Positions 1-11,487 of a stretch of 64,000 nt of DNA are shown here, one piece after another. Source of the stretch: Odobenus rosmarus divergens (Eukaryota; Chordata; Mammalia; Carnivora; Odobenidae); contig NW_004450323.1 of the NCBI RefSeq assembly GCF_000321225.1, positions 1,000,229 through 1,064,228 of the forward strand, in the 5' to 3' direction. Position numbers and translations under genes: made by a program. The notes beneath the pieces were generated by a model. It did not search any database and had not been told where the DNA came from. It saw nothing but the letters and a program-made list of their open reading frames with translations. The first letter of the stretch is position 1; every line of letters starts with the position of its first letter.

Positions 1-246
1 GCCATTTTGACAGTTTTGAAGACACTTTTATTCAGCAGTTGAGTCTTTTCAAACTTCTTGCAACTTCAAAGGGGTATTGATATCATATAAACTACCTTTT
101 TTTCTAATTTCCTTGGGCTGTATTCTCATGGGAAATGGTTGAGAATATAATTAATATGTCTATATAATAACATAATATCAATACAATTAATTTTCTAGCT
201 TTTGTGTGACAGTAATTTTCTAAGCTTTCTGTTCTCTAAATTCTAG
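1..246 (+). other. CEP350: 3' part of the last intron of CEP350
   Basis: AT-rich sequence ending in a pyrimidine-rich stretch and a CTAG acceptor at 243-246, immediately before the terminal coding exon. No other feature seen in it. Confidence 0.75.
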
Positions 247-411
247 GTCCAGGAGCTCCACGAAGAGGAGGCACAGTGGGTGAACTATGATGAGGATGAA
301 TTGTGTGTGAAGATGCAGCTAGCTGACGGGATCTTTGAGACCTTGATCAGAGATACTATTGATGTTCTGAATCAGATCAGTGAGAAACAGGGGAGAATGC
401 TACTTGTGTGA
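247..411 (+). CDS. CEP350: CEP350 terminal coding exon (C-terminal 54 residues)
   Basis: This exon encodes the last 54 residues and the stop (TGA 409-411) of centrosome-associated protein 350, a very large (about 3,100 residues in human) scaffold. CEP350 works at centrosomes and basal bodies, where it anchors microtubules and recruits partners such as FOP/CEP43 and CEP19. What is seen: an acceptor TTCTAG at 241-246, then an open frame in phase 0 beginning VQELHEEEAQW and ending EKQGRMLLV. The peptide is acidic at first (NYDEDE) and then amphipathic, with DGIFETLIRDTIDVL. I recognise this tail as the CEP350 C-terminus; the identification also fits QSOX1 lying downstream on the same strand, as in human chromosome 1q25. 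The upstream exons lie outside the window. No frameshift or premature stop is visible. The frame is too short for default ORF callers because it lacks its own start. Confidence 0.88.
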   Translation, partial: VQELHEEEAQWVNYDEDELCVKMQLADGIFETLIRDTIDVLNQISEKQGRMLLV

Positions 412-420
412 CATCTTGCA

Positions 421-426
421 AATAAA
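421..426 (+). promoter_or_regulatory. AATAAA hexamer just after the CEP350 stop
   Basis: A canonical poly(A) hexamer lies 10 bases after the TGA stop. No strong GT-rich element follows, so use is doubtful. Confidence 0.3.
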
Positions 427-3400
427 CCGAACACTGAGTGCTAACATGAGTCCTGGGCCTTTCTGCCTCCTGATACACACCCCATCTCCATCATAGCAAG
501 AGCGCTTCTGGACTTGCTACCTTTCCTTAAAGACTACTGGTTTGGAGTTCATGGGACAATGCGGTATATCTGGTATGGCAGCCCTTGCCTTTAGAGACTG
601 CCCACTGGATTAGCTGGTGACTTTCGGTGGGCAGGGTTGCACTCCTGATGTTGACACACAGTATAATCCTACACCTCTGGTTAACACCCCTACTGGGTCT
701 CAGATACGGGCTGAAAACACCAGACTTACCTCTTAGCTTAGACGAGGCTATCACTTCATTGAGTCTGAAGTCAGGCAGGAGAGGTATATAGAATTCTGCG
801 TCCTACCACTTTTGAAAAGTAATCCTGGTCTACACCATGAAAGTCATAAGTGGACATTATAGTCTCTAAACAGTATTAAACCCCTAACCACTTCTAAATA
901 GGCAAGTCTAATCACGTGTGCCTATTTCACATTCTGGAATTCATTTCATTTCTTTTTGAAGACCATTTTCTTCCATTATTGCAGTTGAGCAGCACCAAGT
1001 GGACTGTCGAGTTAACAGAAATCAATGGTAGCCTTGCTTTCTGAGCACCATCTAAAGAATTTTAAACCTTTGCATTATTTTTAGTTTTCTCTGTGTGGGC
1101 ATGAAAACAAAGAATGCCCCCACTGAAGACTGGGCTCAAAGGACTGATGCAGGGCTGGTTCTTCTACCCCTTCTTCTCTCCCTGCACTTTTCTTACTCCT
1201 TCTGAACCTCTGCCAGCTGCTCCTAGAATCACAGATCCTCAGGACCATCTCAGGCATCCAGGCATGGCAAAAGTGGAAATAATTCATTTTGGCCTTCAAA
1301 CTCTCAACTCCCATCTCTCCCCAAGAAGTCAGAGACGCTGTTACTTGAATGATTTAGGAAATGAGTGTGTGCACCAAAGACAAAAAGATACTGTCTATTG
1401 TTCGTGTGCTTGTTTTGCGCTATGGAACGTTTTTTAATTTATTCCGAGATAAATTATTAAGTTGAAAATGTGTGTCCCTATTCAGAAGTGAAAGATTCTT
1501 CTTGTAAAAGTTAAACCTCTGTCTTGAAGCTTCTGTGGTTCATAGTCTTTGCACAGGAAATCTCCGGTTTTAACAAACCCATACACATATTGAAGAAGGC
1601 AGTTTAATTCAGTGAAAAGAAGATGAGCTTTTCCAGGATCACCTGCAGTAGCAGGAATGGAATCAGAGGATTTCAAGACACTGTATAATTCAGTTCTGCC
1701 TCTCTTGCAGCATTGCTTCTCACAACTATTACCTGTACCTGAAAAAATATATATAGACTCCAGCTGCTACATTAGAGCATACGTGATGCTCTCTGGGACC
1801 TCAGTACCCTGCCTTCCTGACTGGTTTCTCTTTATCAGTCCTGTTCTTCTTCAAGTAATCTAGAAGAATGTGGACAATCTTAGGCGTGAATGTAAATGCC
1901 TTAATACTGAAGGTCCTGATTAGAAGCATGATTTAAGACATCCACTGGATTCATATTTACAAATATCCTGGAATGTTATAGCTTCAAAATACGTTAGAAA
2001 AACCCCAAAGATGGTATAATCTTTTAAGTGTGCACGTTCGTTCATTTCTGCATCTTTCCTCCCAACCTGCCTTTGCGTCTCAGATGTTTCACTATGCACA
2101 CTTCCATTCCTCCTTGGTTTCATCTTGTCATTATGAGAAACTTATCGAAATAATCATTGGAATATTTGCATTTTGCACAATGACTGGTATGATAGCTCTT
2201 GACAAATAAGGAAAGCACTGAAATGTGATTGGGTCTCGGGAAATGCGCAGATTGATGTATCGCCAGCATTTCTTCTGGGCTCTTGCTGTTGAGCTCTAGT
2301 CTTGTAGCCATAATGAGCAGATGGACTAAGGGAAGCTAGGGTTTCTTGGGGTTATTAACCAGTAGTGTGGAGATGTTGTTTTCACGTTGGCCAAGGAAAA
2401 GCAAAGGCCTTTCTTTTTAGTTTGTGTTATTTGAAAGACAGAAAAACATCTTATCTACACCCTTTGGCTGTTTGTAGGATTACATTGTCCTTATGATACT
2501 GAAACTTTACAGCTGCTATAAATTTTTTATAAGTGAATATAAAAATAATATAATAGGAATATAGGTTGTTTTTCTACATTCTCATTATTTGGACCTGAGT
2601 CGATTTTTAATAAGAAAATTAATCTTTACTCTTTATGACATTATGATTCCAGAAAAGGAAAAAAAAAAAGGTTAAGTGTGTGGAGTCAGCTATCAGGACT
2701 TGGGGTTCCATGGTGAGGATACGGCTGGGACCGTGTGTTGGCCCCCCTCACATGCTCCCACTGTCTCCCCTGTCTTCAGAATCCCGGGCTCCACATGAGA
2801 GGCAGCCATCGGTCCGTCTTACTCCTTGTTAGAAATGGTTGTCCATAGTTTGGTAGCAGAAAACAGAGGAATCTAGAATTAGCAGATTTCTTATAATTTT
2901 AACTATTGGATATAATTGAAAAGGTATTTATTGTTAGCATTAGGACCAGTGACTATGGATACCCAGCCACTCGTTCCATATTGGGATCTTTTTAATCAAG
3001 CTCTGCCTCTTAACCAAGAATCTAAATATTCCCTCTTTCTAATCTTTGTTCCTTCTCCCCACACTCCCATCCTCTTTCACTCTTTCTTCATAATTCCTCT
3101 AAGAAAAAGATCTTTGCATCAGCAGTAATATCTTTTAGAATAGCACTATCAGAATTAAGTAGTAAACCAACATAGAGGCTTCAGATTTAGTTCTGAGTCC
3201 AAAATAATTTGTGCTATCCAGGGTACTGAACTCTGGGTTAACCAAGTACAGGGTATAGATTCCCTCTTCAGGTCTAAACAGGAATTTTTATTCTAGGGAA
3301 AAGTGGGAAGAGCTCAAAAGTAGTTAATAAGGAAGGTAATTGGTTTTTCTTTTACCCAAAAGAAAAGAAAATTCCTTCTGTGACTACAGGTCTCTGAGAA

Positions 3401-3720
3401 ATTACCTTTCAAAAGAGATTTCATTGCTCATAAGAGTGTTGTGGCCTATTGATAAAAACAATTTTGTTCACTTTCTTGTCTTGAAAAAAGTGGCCTTAGC
3501 TTTTTGCAATACTTGAATCAAGTGTGTCCTCACACAGCATTGGAGACTCTTAACTTTTCTGCAAGAAGTTCAAACTTACATCTTCTTTTACTACCTTAAG
3601 AATACTAGTGAAGAAAACATTAATTCAAAGAGCAAATGATAGAAACTACAATGATGTTTAATGCAAATTGTAGGAATTTACATGTTTACAAATCATCTTG
3701 AACTGGTTGTGCAGCAATTC

Positions 3721-3726
3721 AATAAA
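3721..3726 (+). promoter_or_regulatory. Possible proximal poly(A) signal of CEP350
   Basis: AATAAA followed by a T-rich stretch (ATCTTTGTATTATAAAAATG). It could end a UTR about 400 bases shorter than the distal site. Use is unproven. Confidence 0.4.
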
Positions 3727-4109
3727 ATATCTTTGTATTATAAAAATGTGAAGAAAACAATGTAAACTGATGTAAAGGAGGTACTGTCATTTTAATTAAC
3801 CTATGTTTAATAGCTTTTCCTTCCGGACTTTGCAAAGCCTTCTTGGTAAACACATTGCAAAGCGTTCTCTGGGAGGCCTGGCCTCCGTGTGTGTACTGTA
3901 CTGTGCAGACATGAAAAACAAACCCGTTTACTGTGTATGTGTAAATAGCCTGCTCATCAGGCCATTTTCAGCCAATAGTCACATCCAGTGCAGCTTTGCA
4001 CAGAAGACTTGGGGTGTGGTTTGTAAGTATGATCTGTAAAATAACTGGGATGAGTTCCCATGTATACCTGTGTAAATAGATTTGTTAACTGAAATGTACT
4101 TTAAGAAAA

Positions 4110-4128
4110 AATAAAATCTGTAAATAAA
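4110..4128 (+). promoter_or_regulatory. Distal tandem poly(A) signals of CEP350
   Basis: Two AATAAA hexamers (4110-4115 and 4123-4128) are followed 16-40 bases later by a GT/T-rich downstream element (GTTTGTGTCCCGTGTCTG then TTTTTTC). This is the full layout of a strong mammalian cleavage and polyadenylation site. It marks the most likely end of the CEP350 transcript at about 4140-4147. Confidence 0.8.
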
Positions 4129-4145
4129 CTGATTTATAAATTAAG

Positions 4146-5350
4146 TTTGTGTCCCGTGTCTGTTTTTTCACCTGAGCCGAGATTAGAAGCCAGTCCCCAT
4201 GAACTCAGGCAGCAGTGTGAGGGGAGCTGAGTGCGGGAGCTGTCCCCTCTGTTCATAAACGCCATCGCCGCATACACCCAAGCAGCCTGGGCTCTGACAT
4301 TCGTCACTCGTGTGTACGGTCCCTGAGCACACCTTCATGTTCTGAGCACTGTGCCGAGTGCTGGGCAGGTAGTGGAGGCCACAGCCATGGTCCCTGATCT
4401 CCTGGAGCTGAAAGTCTAATCAAAGAGTCATCAAAAGAGAATTTGAAAAGCAGTACGTGACAAATCGCAGTAAGTGCTGCAAATGAAGCACACGTGGGGT
4501 TTGAGCATATATAATAAAAAGAACCCAACAGGGGTGGGGATGGGTCAGAGAAGAGCTCCCTGATAAATTATAACTCTCTCTTCTATATTGATGGGCTGCT
4601 TCCCTGTAATTCATGGCAAACATCTTTTTTCCCAGATGACTTGAATTTTGATCACCCTTGCAAAATTACACACAGAAAAGTCACACACAATTAAGTGGGC
4701 CACAAAAAAGAGCAACCATCCGATAACTAGGTGTGGAGGCTATAATTTATTTCTAGAAATACAAGCTTGGAGAAGAATGGAGCTAGAGATCTAGAAGAAT
4801 AAAAGAATTTCCAAGATGGAAATGTATGGCACTCAGGGTAATGAATCCTCTCTAGCCCAACAGATTAGAAGTAACCACCATGGTCTCCCCTGAATTCTTC
4901 TAGGAGCCTCCTGATGGCCATCCCTGCTGTGCTTTTAACCCCTACACAGCCATGAACATTAAGGGAGTTCTCAGGACTGACCCCAAATTGCTGCAGAGTC
5001 TAAGAAATCCTTCTGACTCCCAGAATAGATGTATGAGTGTCCACTGTGTGCCAGATACTGTGTTTGGTGCTTGGTAGACACAATAGTAATGACAGGTTGA
5101 ATCTTGGGAGGGGAAAAACCCAAATATATCTTTATCCTTGAATGCAAGTATGTGAAAGTGGTAGCTAGCGCTGGTAGATGGCAGAGCTAAGAATGGTGAG
5201 CCCAAGAGCGGTGAGATCTACAGTAGTGAGTGCCCGCAGAAGTGAATGCTGAACTAGCCAGTGCCCTACAAAATCCCAGAAAAGCTCAGAAATCGAAGGC
5301 AGTGACTGCCACAGAAAAAGGTGTGAAGCAGGGGGACTGTTCCATCACTT
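4146..5350. other. Intergenic sequence with old MIR/L3-like relics
   Basis: No gene seen. The segment 4300-4565 (tumour-like wording aside, a CTGAGCACTGTGCCGAGTGCTGGGC core followed by CCCTGATCTCCTGGAGCTGA) resembles decayed MIR or CR1/L3 sequence. A second MIR-like core (GTCCACTGTGTGCCAGATAC) is at about 5038-5057. Both are strongly diverged. Confidence 0.4.
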
Positions 5351-5859
5351 ACTGGCTGGCCAGGCTACGCGCGGCCAAGGCTAAAAGGCAGGTAAGTGGC
5401 ATCCAGGGAAGAGATCAGGACGCGAGATGAGATCACTGAGCACAGACAACAGCACCCCAGCCTCAAGTGGGACAGCACTTCCTTCCGGCCAGAGAGGAAA
5501 GGAAGTGCACAGGGGCCAGCCCCTAGCAATGCGTCGGGCCCCCGCGGCCAGAGGAGTGGGAGATGTGACCGCACTCACCCCATGCTGCGCCTCAGTGGAA
5601 GGACCAGGACCTGCCCCATGGGGTCTGAAATAGACAGCTGGGGGTGTGCCTGAGGGCCACTGACGCATGCGCTTAAGCAGAACAAAGGAGCACACATTGT
5701 GAGTCTGAAGGAGGGAAAGGTATTCCCACACAAGCTGATAAGGCCAGTATAGGCTGGGGGCACTCCATCTCTTGGTTTGGGAAGTGGGCCAGGTCCCAAG
5801 GCCCATTCCTATGTGACCCTGTAGGAGGCGAGAAGCTGTGTAACTTCCTTTCCCAACAG
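5351..5859 (-). repeat. Direct repeat copy 1, candidate 3' LTR
   Basis: From ACTGGCTGGCCAGG to TTTCCCAACAG. Compared with 9160-9670 I count about five single-base differences over the first 490 bases, three of them at CpG sites, plus a small complex change near 5841-5848. The inner flank is a C-rich tract on +, which is a purine-rich tract on -, as expected just before a 3' LTR. No AATAAA or TATA box is obvious. Confidence 0.7.
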
Positions 5860-5991
5860 TCCACCCCACCCACCCTGCTCAGCCACTGGAATAGCAGATA
5901 AATCACATCAAATCCAGTGGGAGCACGGTTTACCTCAAATGTGTAGGCGGAGCTGGGTCCTTGAGCCCCTGAACAACCCATATGAAGAGAG

Positions 5992-6489
5992 TTAACAGAG
6001 CCTTCCTGTCATTTTGAGACGTTTACCAGAGTCACTGGGAGAACCAAACCCCCAGACGAAGATCAGGCCTCTCTGGAGGATGGTCCTCAACCAGAAACCT
6101 CCAGTGCCTGGCCGAAGCCAACTGAAGAGCTTAAGCAATGAGTCTGCTAACCATCCCCCCTGAGCACAGGGCTTCTCCGTCCCTCGTATTGTTGATCTAC
6201 CCACAGCAAGAGGTGCTGGCAATGACACAGAAGCCAGCCTGTTCCGCCGGCAGATAACTGAAGGCTGTTAGGTGTCCATCACCACCTTGGCCAGGGAGCT
6301 TAGTGACTCTCCTTGGTCTAGAGGAAAGTCCAAGTCATTGTGTACCAGCCAAGCCATTAAAATGGGAATGTGAGACAAAAGGAACTTTATTCTGGGATGA
6401 CAAATGCAGCATTGTTTGAGTTCGTCTCCTCTCCTGACAGCTGTGCTGTTTCTTGCCAGGGTTGTGTTGTCGCGCCAGGCACAGCACAA
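5992..6489 (-). pseudogene. Envelope transmembrane-like remnant of the retroviral element
   Basis: Two open pieces in - strand frames (6268-6489 and 5992-6228) sit upstream of the polypurine-like tract, in the place of an envelope C-terminus. The first contains LDFPLDQGESLSSL, loosely like the conserved segment before the disulfide motif of retroviral TM proteins. The second contains LFSWLRPGTGG followed by a hydrophobic stretch (FWLRTILQRGLIFVW). Stops and lost cysteines mean it is broken. This is a by-eye resemblance and could be wrong. Confidence 0.35.
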
Positions 6490-7020
6490 ACTTCTGCAGG
6501 AGCGACGGGAAGACAGCTTAATGTTCCCACCTTGCTCCCACGCCCTGAACGTCCCCAGGTCCGAGATACTCTTGTCTCCTACTTCCTTGGGATCTGCTGC
6601 CCATTGCTTAACCCAAGTCTTCTAGCCCAGTCATCCAACCTGGGGACGGAGGTCACAGTCCGAATGAACTTGACAGATCTTGTAATATCACCCACTCGAG
6701 TCGGAGGTCCCAGCGCGACCAGGAGAACCCGAGGGTCCTGATGCTCTTTTGCCCCCTCCCCCATTTCCCTGGTATCCCCCAGAGTGAGATACCTGTTGCC
6801 TCCACGTTTGGACTGGGAGGCCCTAGTGTGACACCACTGTGGCCCTAGCAACAAGTCACACCTCGGGAGTGTGTCCCAGTGGGAGAAAAAAATTGTTGAG
6901 TATACCGAGGTGGGGATTTTGCCAGAGCCGCCTCATCAGGTGGCTGCCTGGCCTCCCACCCACTCCAAGTATCACCCACCATGGGTCAGAGCCTACTGGC
7001 AACTGTTCAATGCCTTTTCT

Positions 7021-7157
7021 TTTTTTTTTTTTTTTAAGATTTAGACTTGCGCTGAGCTCGGAGCCCTACATGGGGCTCGATCTCACAACCTGAGATCGCA
7101 ACCTGAGCTGACATCAAGAGTTGGCAGCTCAACCGACTGAACCACCCAGGCGCCCCC
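7021..7157 (-). mobile_element. Old truncated Can-SINE
   Basis: Poly(T) at 7021-7035, AAGATTTA, then a tRNA-like head in reverse ending CCACCCAGGCGCCCCC. It is flanked by imperfect copies of TTCAATGCCTTTTCTT (7004-7020 and about 7160-7175). It interrupts the retroviral-like interior. Confidence 0.75.
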
Positions 7158-8889
7158 ATTCACTGACCTTTCTTAAGCAGAGGTACCATCTGGTAAGTTG
7201 GCAGGTTTTTTATGGCCTTTGTATAGTTGTTGCTTAAGCTGCTCACTGCAGTGTTTTGCCCCTGGTCTGTCTGGGGGTGACGGGGAGCACGAAAGCCCCA
7301 CCTCTGTCACAGGAACATGTCCAGCACTATATTTTGGGGGCTGTGACTGTGGCGTCTTGATCAGATGGGAACTTTGTTGAATATCTGAACATATGGCAAT
7401 GGGGCAATGGTGGTTTTTGAGCCACAATAGTGATCTGTATGTCTAGATGGCACCACACCATGAGCACCGCTGGAATCCACGGCTGGGGACTAGTGGCCCA
7501 ATGTGGTCAATTTGTCATGTGTGTGTGAGACCTAAGCCCACTTGACATGGCTCTGCTCACTCTATTGCACGGTCTGCATTCAGTACAGGAGTCACACAAC
7601 TCTGTTGTTACCTTTGGCTTTCAGTTTTGGGGGGTGAGACATTGTGATTTGGTCTATTCTTGTATCTGAGGTAGACTTCATGTTCCATTCTGTAGTGGAC
7701 CCAATGGGGTTGTTTGCTAAGCGCATGTTAGGTTAGCTCATGAGTTCCATTTGTGTTTTTGTTGTTCATTTTTTTAATGGTTCTTTGTTATAGGCATTAA
7801 TATGAGCGATGAATTGGGGTGGTTTGTTTGTTTTTTTTTTTCAGTCCACAAGCTACTGTCACAGTCCCTGTCCCTGCACGGGGGGGCCTTTACGTATAGC
7901 TCGGTGGTTTGTAACAGCCCACAAATCTTAAGCAAGTAGTAGAGACTTGCTCAGGGATTGGCTGGACAGCCATCATCATCATACACAGTTTGGCCCATTG
8001 GGCAGGATATTCTTATCTGGTTGCAATTAAAAGGTGGTCAATCTTGGAGAAGGCAGCCACAGTGGCCCAGACAACTCTCCCAGCTTTGAGCTTTGCAGCT
8101 GGGACATCCCTGAACTGTGGCCCCGCTTAGTAAAGGGAGGGGCAGGGGCAGACCCTACGGCTGGTTAGCCTCCTCTGACAGAGTAGATACTTGTTTATGG
8201 AGTTGCCTGGCCTCCCGGGGCCCACATGGGCTTGACCTTGGTTGTCCTGTGTTCACTTAATGATGGAACTTTGTTGAAGCTGTCCTGTTTTGTTAGTGGG
8301 ATTAGTGGGTACCCCCATAAGGAGGGGCAGCTGGGGTCTCATGGTCCCACCAGTTGTCAGGCTTCTGTGGTCAGGCTCCCTGTTTTCAGGCAGGTCCAAC
8401 ATCAGGCTAGAAGTTGCCATGAGAGGAGAGGATGCCAGGCAGCTGCCTCAGGTAATTTATGTGTCCAAGACCCAAGGGACCAACACACCTCGACAGCAGT
8501 CTCTTGTGATCACAGGTTCTAATCCACCCGGGGAGGAGTGGATGATCCCTTTCCTAAGGCGAGAGCGGGGCCTTGTATGCTGCACAGCCTCCGGGACCTA
8601 CTGTTGTCAGAGGCCCCATTCAAAGGAGCCACAACGTGGGTAAACTTGACAAAAGGGGCCAAAGGAGTCCCCGGATGTGATGCATGTTTCTTAGTAGCCA
8701 CATAGACCTGCCAGTCGTTGAGTCTCTTTTTTGCTGGTAGGAACTGCCTAGGACAGTAACTTTTCTTTCATCTTGTCAAGAATGTGTTCCTACTGACGGG
8801 CCTCCGGGGCCCCCTGGCGCGGCCGTAGTCGAGCAGGTCCGGAACCTTCCCAGGGTGGACGGCCCAGCCTACATGTGTCATAGTGTCCA

Positions 8890-9075
8890 TGACCTCACAC
8901 GGGGCCCAGCTGACTTGTTTCTGCGTTAGGCCAGCAGGGAGGCTGTCCTCAATCTAGTGGATGACGAGCACCTCTGGGAGTACTTGGGCTTAGTACAGAT
9001 CTAGGCCTACCAGCGGCTGGCGTGTGGCAAGGGGGCTGAGGTTTCCCTGTAGAGGTGCAGCGAAGGTATACTGGA
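8890..9075 (-). pseudogene. Reverse-transcriptase-like remnant
   Basis: The - strand frame has LQGNLSP (near 9040-9055) and, about 35 residues later, IH*IEDSL (near 8943-8962). That matches the spacing between the PQG block and the catalytic YxDD block of retroviral reverse transcriptases. Here the tyrosine is replaced by a stop and the first aspartate by glutamate, so it cannot be active. The rest of pol is not recognisable. Confidence 0.4.
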
Positions 9076-9159
9076 GGCCGTTCCTGCCGTTCCTACCATG
9101 CCCCAGCACGAAGAACTCTCAGCGGCCCTGCTCAGAGCACCACAACCGTGCCCCCGTTC

Positions 9160-9670
9160 ACTGGCTGGCCAGGCTACGCGCGGCCAAGGCTAAAAGGCAG
9201 GTAAGTGGCATCCAGGGAAGAGATCAGGACGCGAGATGAGATCACTGAGCACAGACAACAGCACCCCAGCCTCAAGTGGGACAGCACTTCCTTCCAGCCA
9301 GAGAGGAAAGGAAGTGCACAGGGGCCAGCCCCTAGCAATGCGTCGGGCCCCCGCGGCCAGAGGAGTGGGAGATGTGACCGCACTCACCCCATGCTGTGCC
9401 TCAGTGGAAGGACCAGGACCTGCCCCATGGGGTCTGAAATAGACAGCTGGGGGTGTGCCTGAGGGCCACTGACGCACGCGCTTAAGCAGAACAAAGGAGC
9501 ACACATTTTGAGTCTGAAGGAGGGAAAGGTATTCCCACACAAGCTGATAAGGCCAGTACAGGCTGGGGGCACTCCATCTCTTGGTTTGGGAAGTGGGCCA
9601 GGTCCCAAGGCCCATTCCTATGTGACCCTGTAGGAGGCGAGAAGCTGTGCATGACTGCCTTTCCCAACAG
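9160..9670 (-). repeat. Direct repeat copy 2, candidate 5' LTR
   Basis: Partner of 5351-5859 at a constant offset of 3809 bases (3811 after a 2-base indel near the right end). Both copies contain AGGCAGGTAAGTGG, a good splice-donor-like motif on the + strand, at equivalent places. Confidence 0.7.
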
Positions 9671-9829
9671 GGATGAAAAGACAGAACTTGGTTGAATGCT
9701 GAAAGAAACAGCTAGATCCCCTTGGAGGATCTAGTGGGTGTGGGTCCCTGCCAATCCCCTCTCAAATGCTCTCAGGAAATCATTTATTCTCTGGAGAAAC
9801 TGAACCACAGTGTCCCTGAACCTGAGGAC

Positions 9830-11397
9830 TCCAGGTACAACAAAACACGAGGCAACAAATGGAAAATAAAAATTAACTTAAAGTCTGTGGATTAAATGGA
9901 AGAATCTAGTCAGGCTTATCTAGGACCCCCTCCTCCAGGAAGAAGACTGAAGGATCCTCCTCTGAAAAAACAGAATGGCTTTGGAGGAGAGCCCTGTAGG
10001 TACTGACATTGGGAGATTCCCCTAGAGAAAAAATTGGTTTGTTACCTGATCTCCTTCCAGGGAAGCTGACCAGTCAAAGCTGCACACATGCCTACTGAGT
10101 TACTCATCCACATTTTAGCGCATCACCCAGATGTGAACAAATAGCCAGCCATCTCCAGACGTTTGAGGAGAGCCACCTATATGAGCCAGGCCAAAACAAA
10201 AGGGATTCTGGTGAAACAATGCATGGCACAGAAGGAAACATCACAAGACACAAAAACCACAATTAAAATGAAAACCTTCAGATAGCTCCACAATATTGTG
10301 TCCATGTAATAGGAACAGGATGCTCTAAAAGAGTAATGAATCAGAGAACGAGATGACGCTCTTGAAAATTAAACCTATAGCAGCCATTATTTAAAATTCA
10401 GTAGAATGTTAGAAGGCAAAGTTGAGGAAACCTCCTAAAAAGTAAAACAAAAAGGTACATAAAAATGGGAGAGAAACAGATAAAGTTAGAGAACCAGCCC
10501 AGGAAATCCAACATCTAATTAATTGGAATCTAGCAAAAACAGAGAAAACAGGAGGAAATTAGACAAGAAAAGAATTCAGAACTTACCTATGTGAATTTGC
10601 CATTGGAAACGGTCCAATGAATGCCTTCACACGAGAAATAACTCCCCAACAAGGCCGATCATGGTGAGATATGAGGACTCTGCGGGAAAAGACAAGGGCT
10701 AGAAATAAAAATGTCATCACTCTCCTGAACAGAAACATTGGAGACCATAAGAAAACACAGCAGAATTTTCATAAATCAAATGAAAATCGTTTTCATCAAA
10801 AAGTCTACACTTGGCCAAATCATGAATCAAGTGCTAGGATAGAATATGAACGTGTTTGGGAGTGTCCTTTCTTCTCAAACATCCTTTCTGGGGCGTGGGG
10901 CATAAACCCTGAAAGACGAAGGCTTGAGATCCAGAAACAGGCTCCACCCAGAAGCCTGTGAAGGAAATCCCCACGATGACTTGGAAGGCATTCCCAGGAT
11001 GACAGCTGTCTGGCACACCTAGAGAGCCACTAGTCCAGATCAGAGGCGGGGGGGGGGGGGCAGAAAGCTCCAGAAGGAACATCTCCAGGAGGCAGGGAGG
11101 GGGAAGAGAGAGGAACAAATAGCATATGTTTTTAACAACATGAAATTTTTTATTGAGAAGCTGTTAGAGAGCGAGGAAAAGACTGAGTAATAGGTTCAAA
11201 GAGCAAGTAATGAAGAAAGGAGGAAAAGCAAAGCATTGTATGAGTAAGAAACAATTATAATACACTCCCTGGCTCACCTAGGAATATTTATAGTTACAAT
11301 AATGTAAATACTGTGATATCACTAAATTGAGAGGATGAAGAAAGGGAAGGGAGGTGTCAAGAGAGCTAAATCTACATGTGCCCTATAAGGAAGCATG
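9830..11397 (+). mobile_element. Ancient HAL1/L1M-type element
   Basis: A-rich, decayed sequence whose middle (10460-10960) follows the order of an old L1 ORF1-like region: GAGAACCAGCCCAGGAAATC, then a lysine-rich stretch. It ends with CCAGAAGGAACATCTCCAGG and GTTACAATAATGTAAATA. Many stops; the 96-codon frame at 10671-10961 is a leftover. A homopolymer of about 12 G is at 11049-11060. The family call is by eye. Confidence 0.5.
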
Positions 11398-11487
11398 ACA
11401 ATTAATTTTATATGTCAACTTAGCCAGGCCATGGTACACAGATATTTGATCAAACATAGGTCTAGATGTTTCTATGAAGGTATTTTT

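Larger units (their letters stand above)
412..4145 (+). other. CEP350: CEP350 3' untranslated region
   Basis: About 3.7 kb of AT-rich sequence from the CEP350 stop to the distal poly(A) signals. No Can-SINE, L1 or MIR copy was recognised inside it, in strong contrast to the repeat-filled sequence that follows, as expected for a transcribed, constrained UTR. Short open frames inside it (for example 1114-1437 and 1657-1863 on +) show no domain and are taken as chance. The length is what one expects from a roughly 13 kb mRNA with a roughly 9.4 kb coding region. The exact cleavage site (about 4140-4147) is inferred. Confidence 0.75.
5351..9670 (-). mobile_element. Internally deleted endogenous retrovirus-like element with paired LTR candidates
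   Basis: Two direct repeats of 509 and 511 bases, about 99% identical, bound 3.3 kb of other sequence. The repeats begin TGG and end AACA, the TG...CA ends usual for LTRs. Read on the - strand, the order fits a provirus: 5' LTR (9160-9670), a reverse-transcriptase-like remnant with stops (about 8890-9075), an envelope transmembrane-like remnant (about 5992-6489), a G-rich polypurine-like tract (5860-5880, complement of CCACCCCACCCACCCTGC) and the 3' LTR (5351-5859). Gag and most of pol are missing. No clear primer-binding site and no matching target-site duplication were found, so a simple segmental duplication remains an alternative. A SINE lies inside at 7021-7157. Confidence 0.55.

Noticed and set aside
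1114..1437. 107-codon frame after CEP350
   Set aside because: It lies in the 3' UTR, with no domain and no link to an upstream exon.
5381..5869. 162-codon frame on - in the candidate LTR (and its twin at 9190-9615)
   Set aside because: Its duplication follows from the repeated DNA; no domain, and it spans the repeat edge differently in the two copies.
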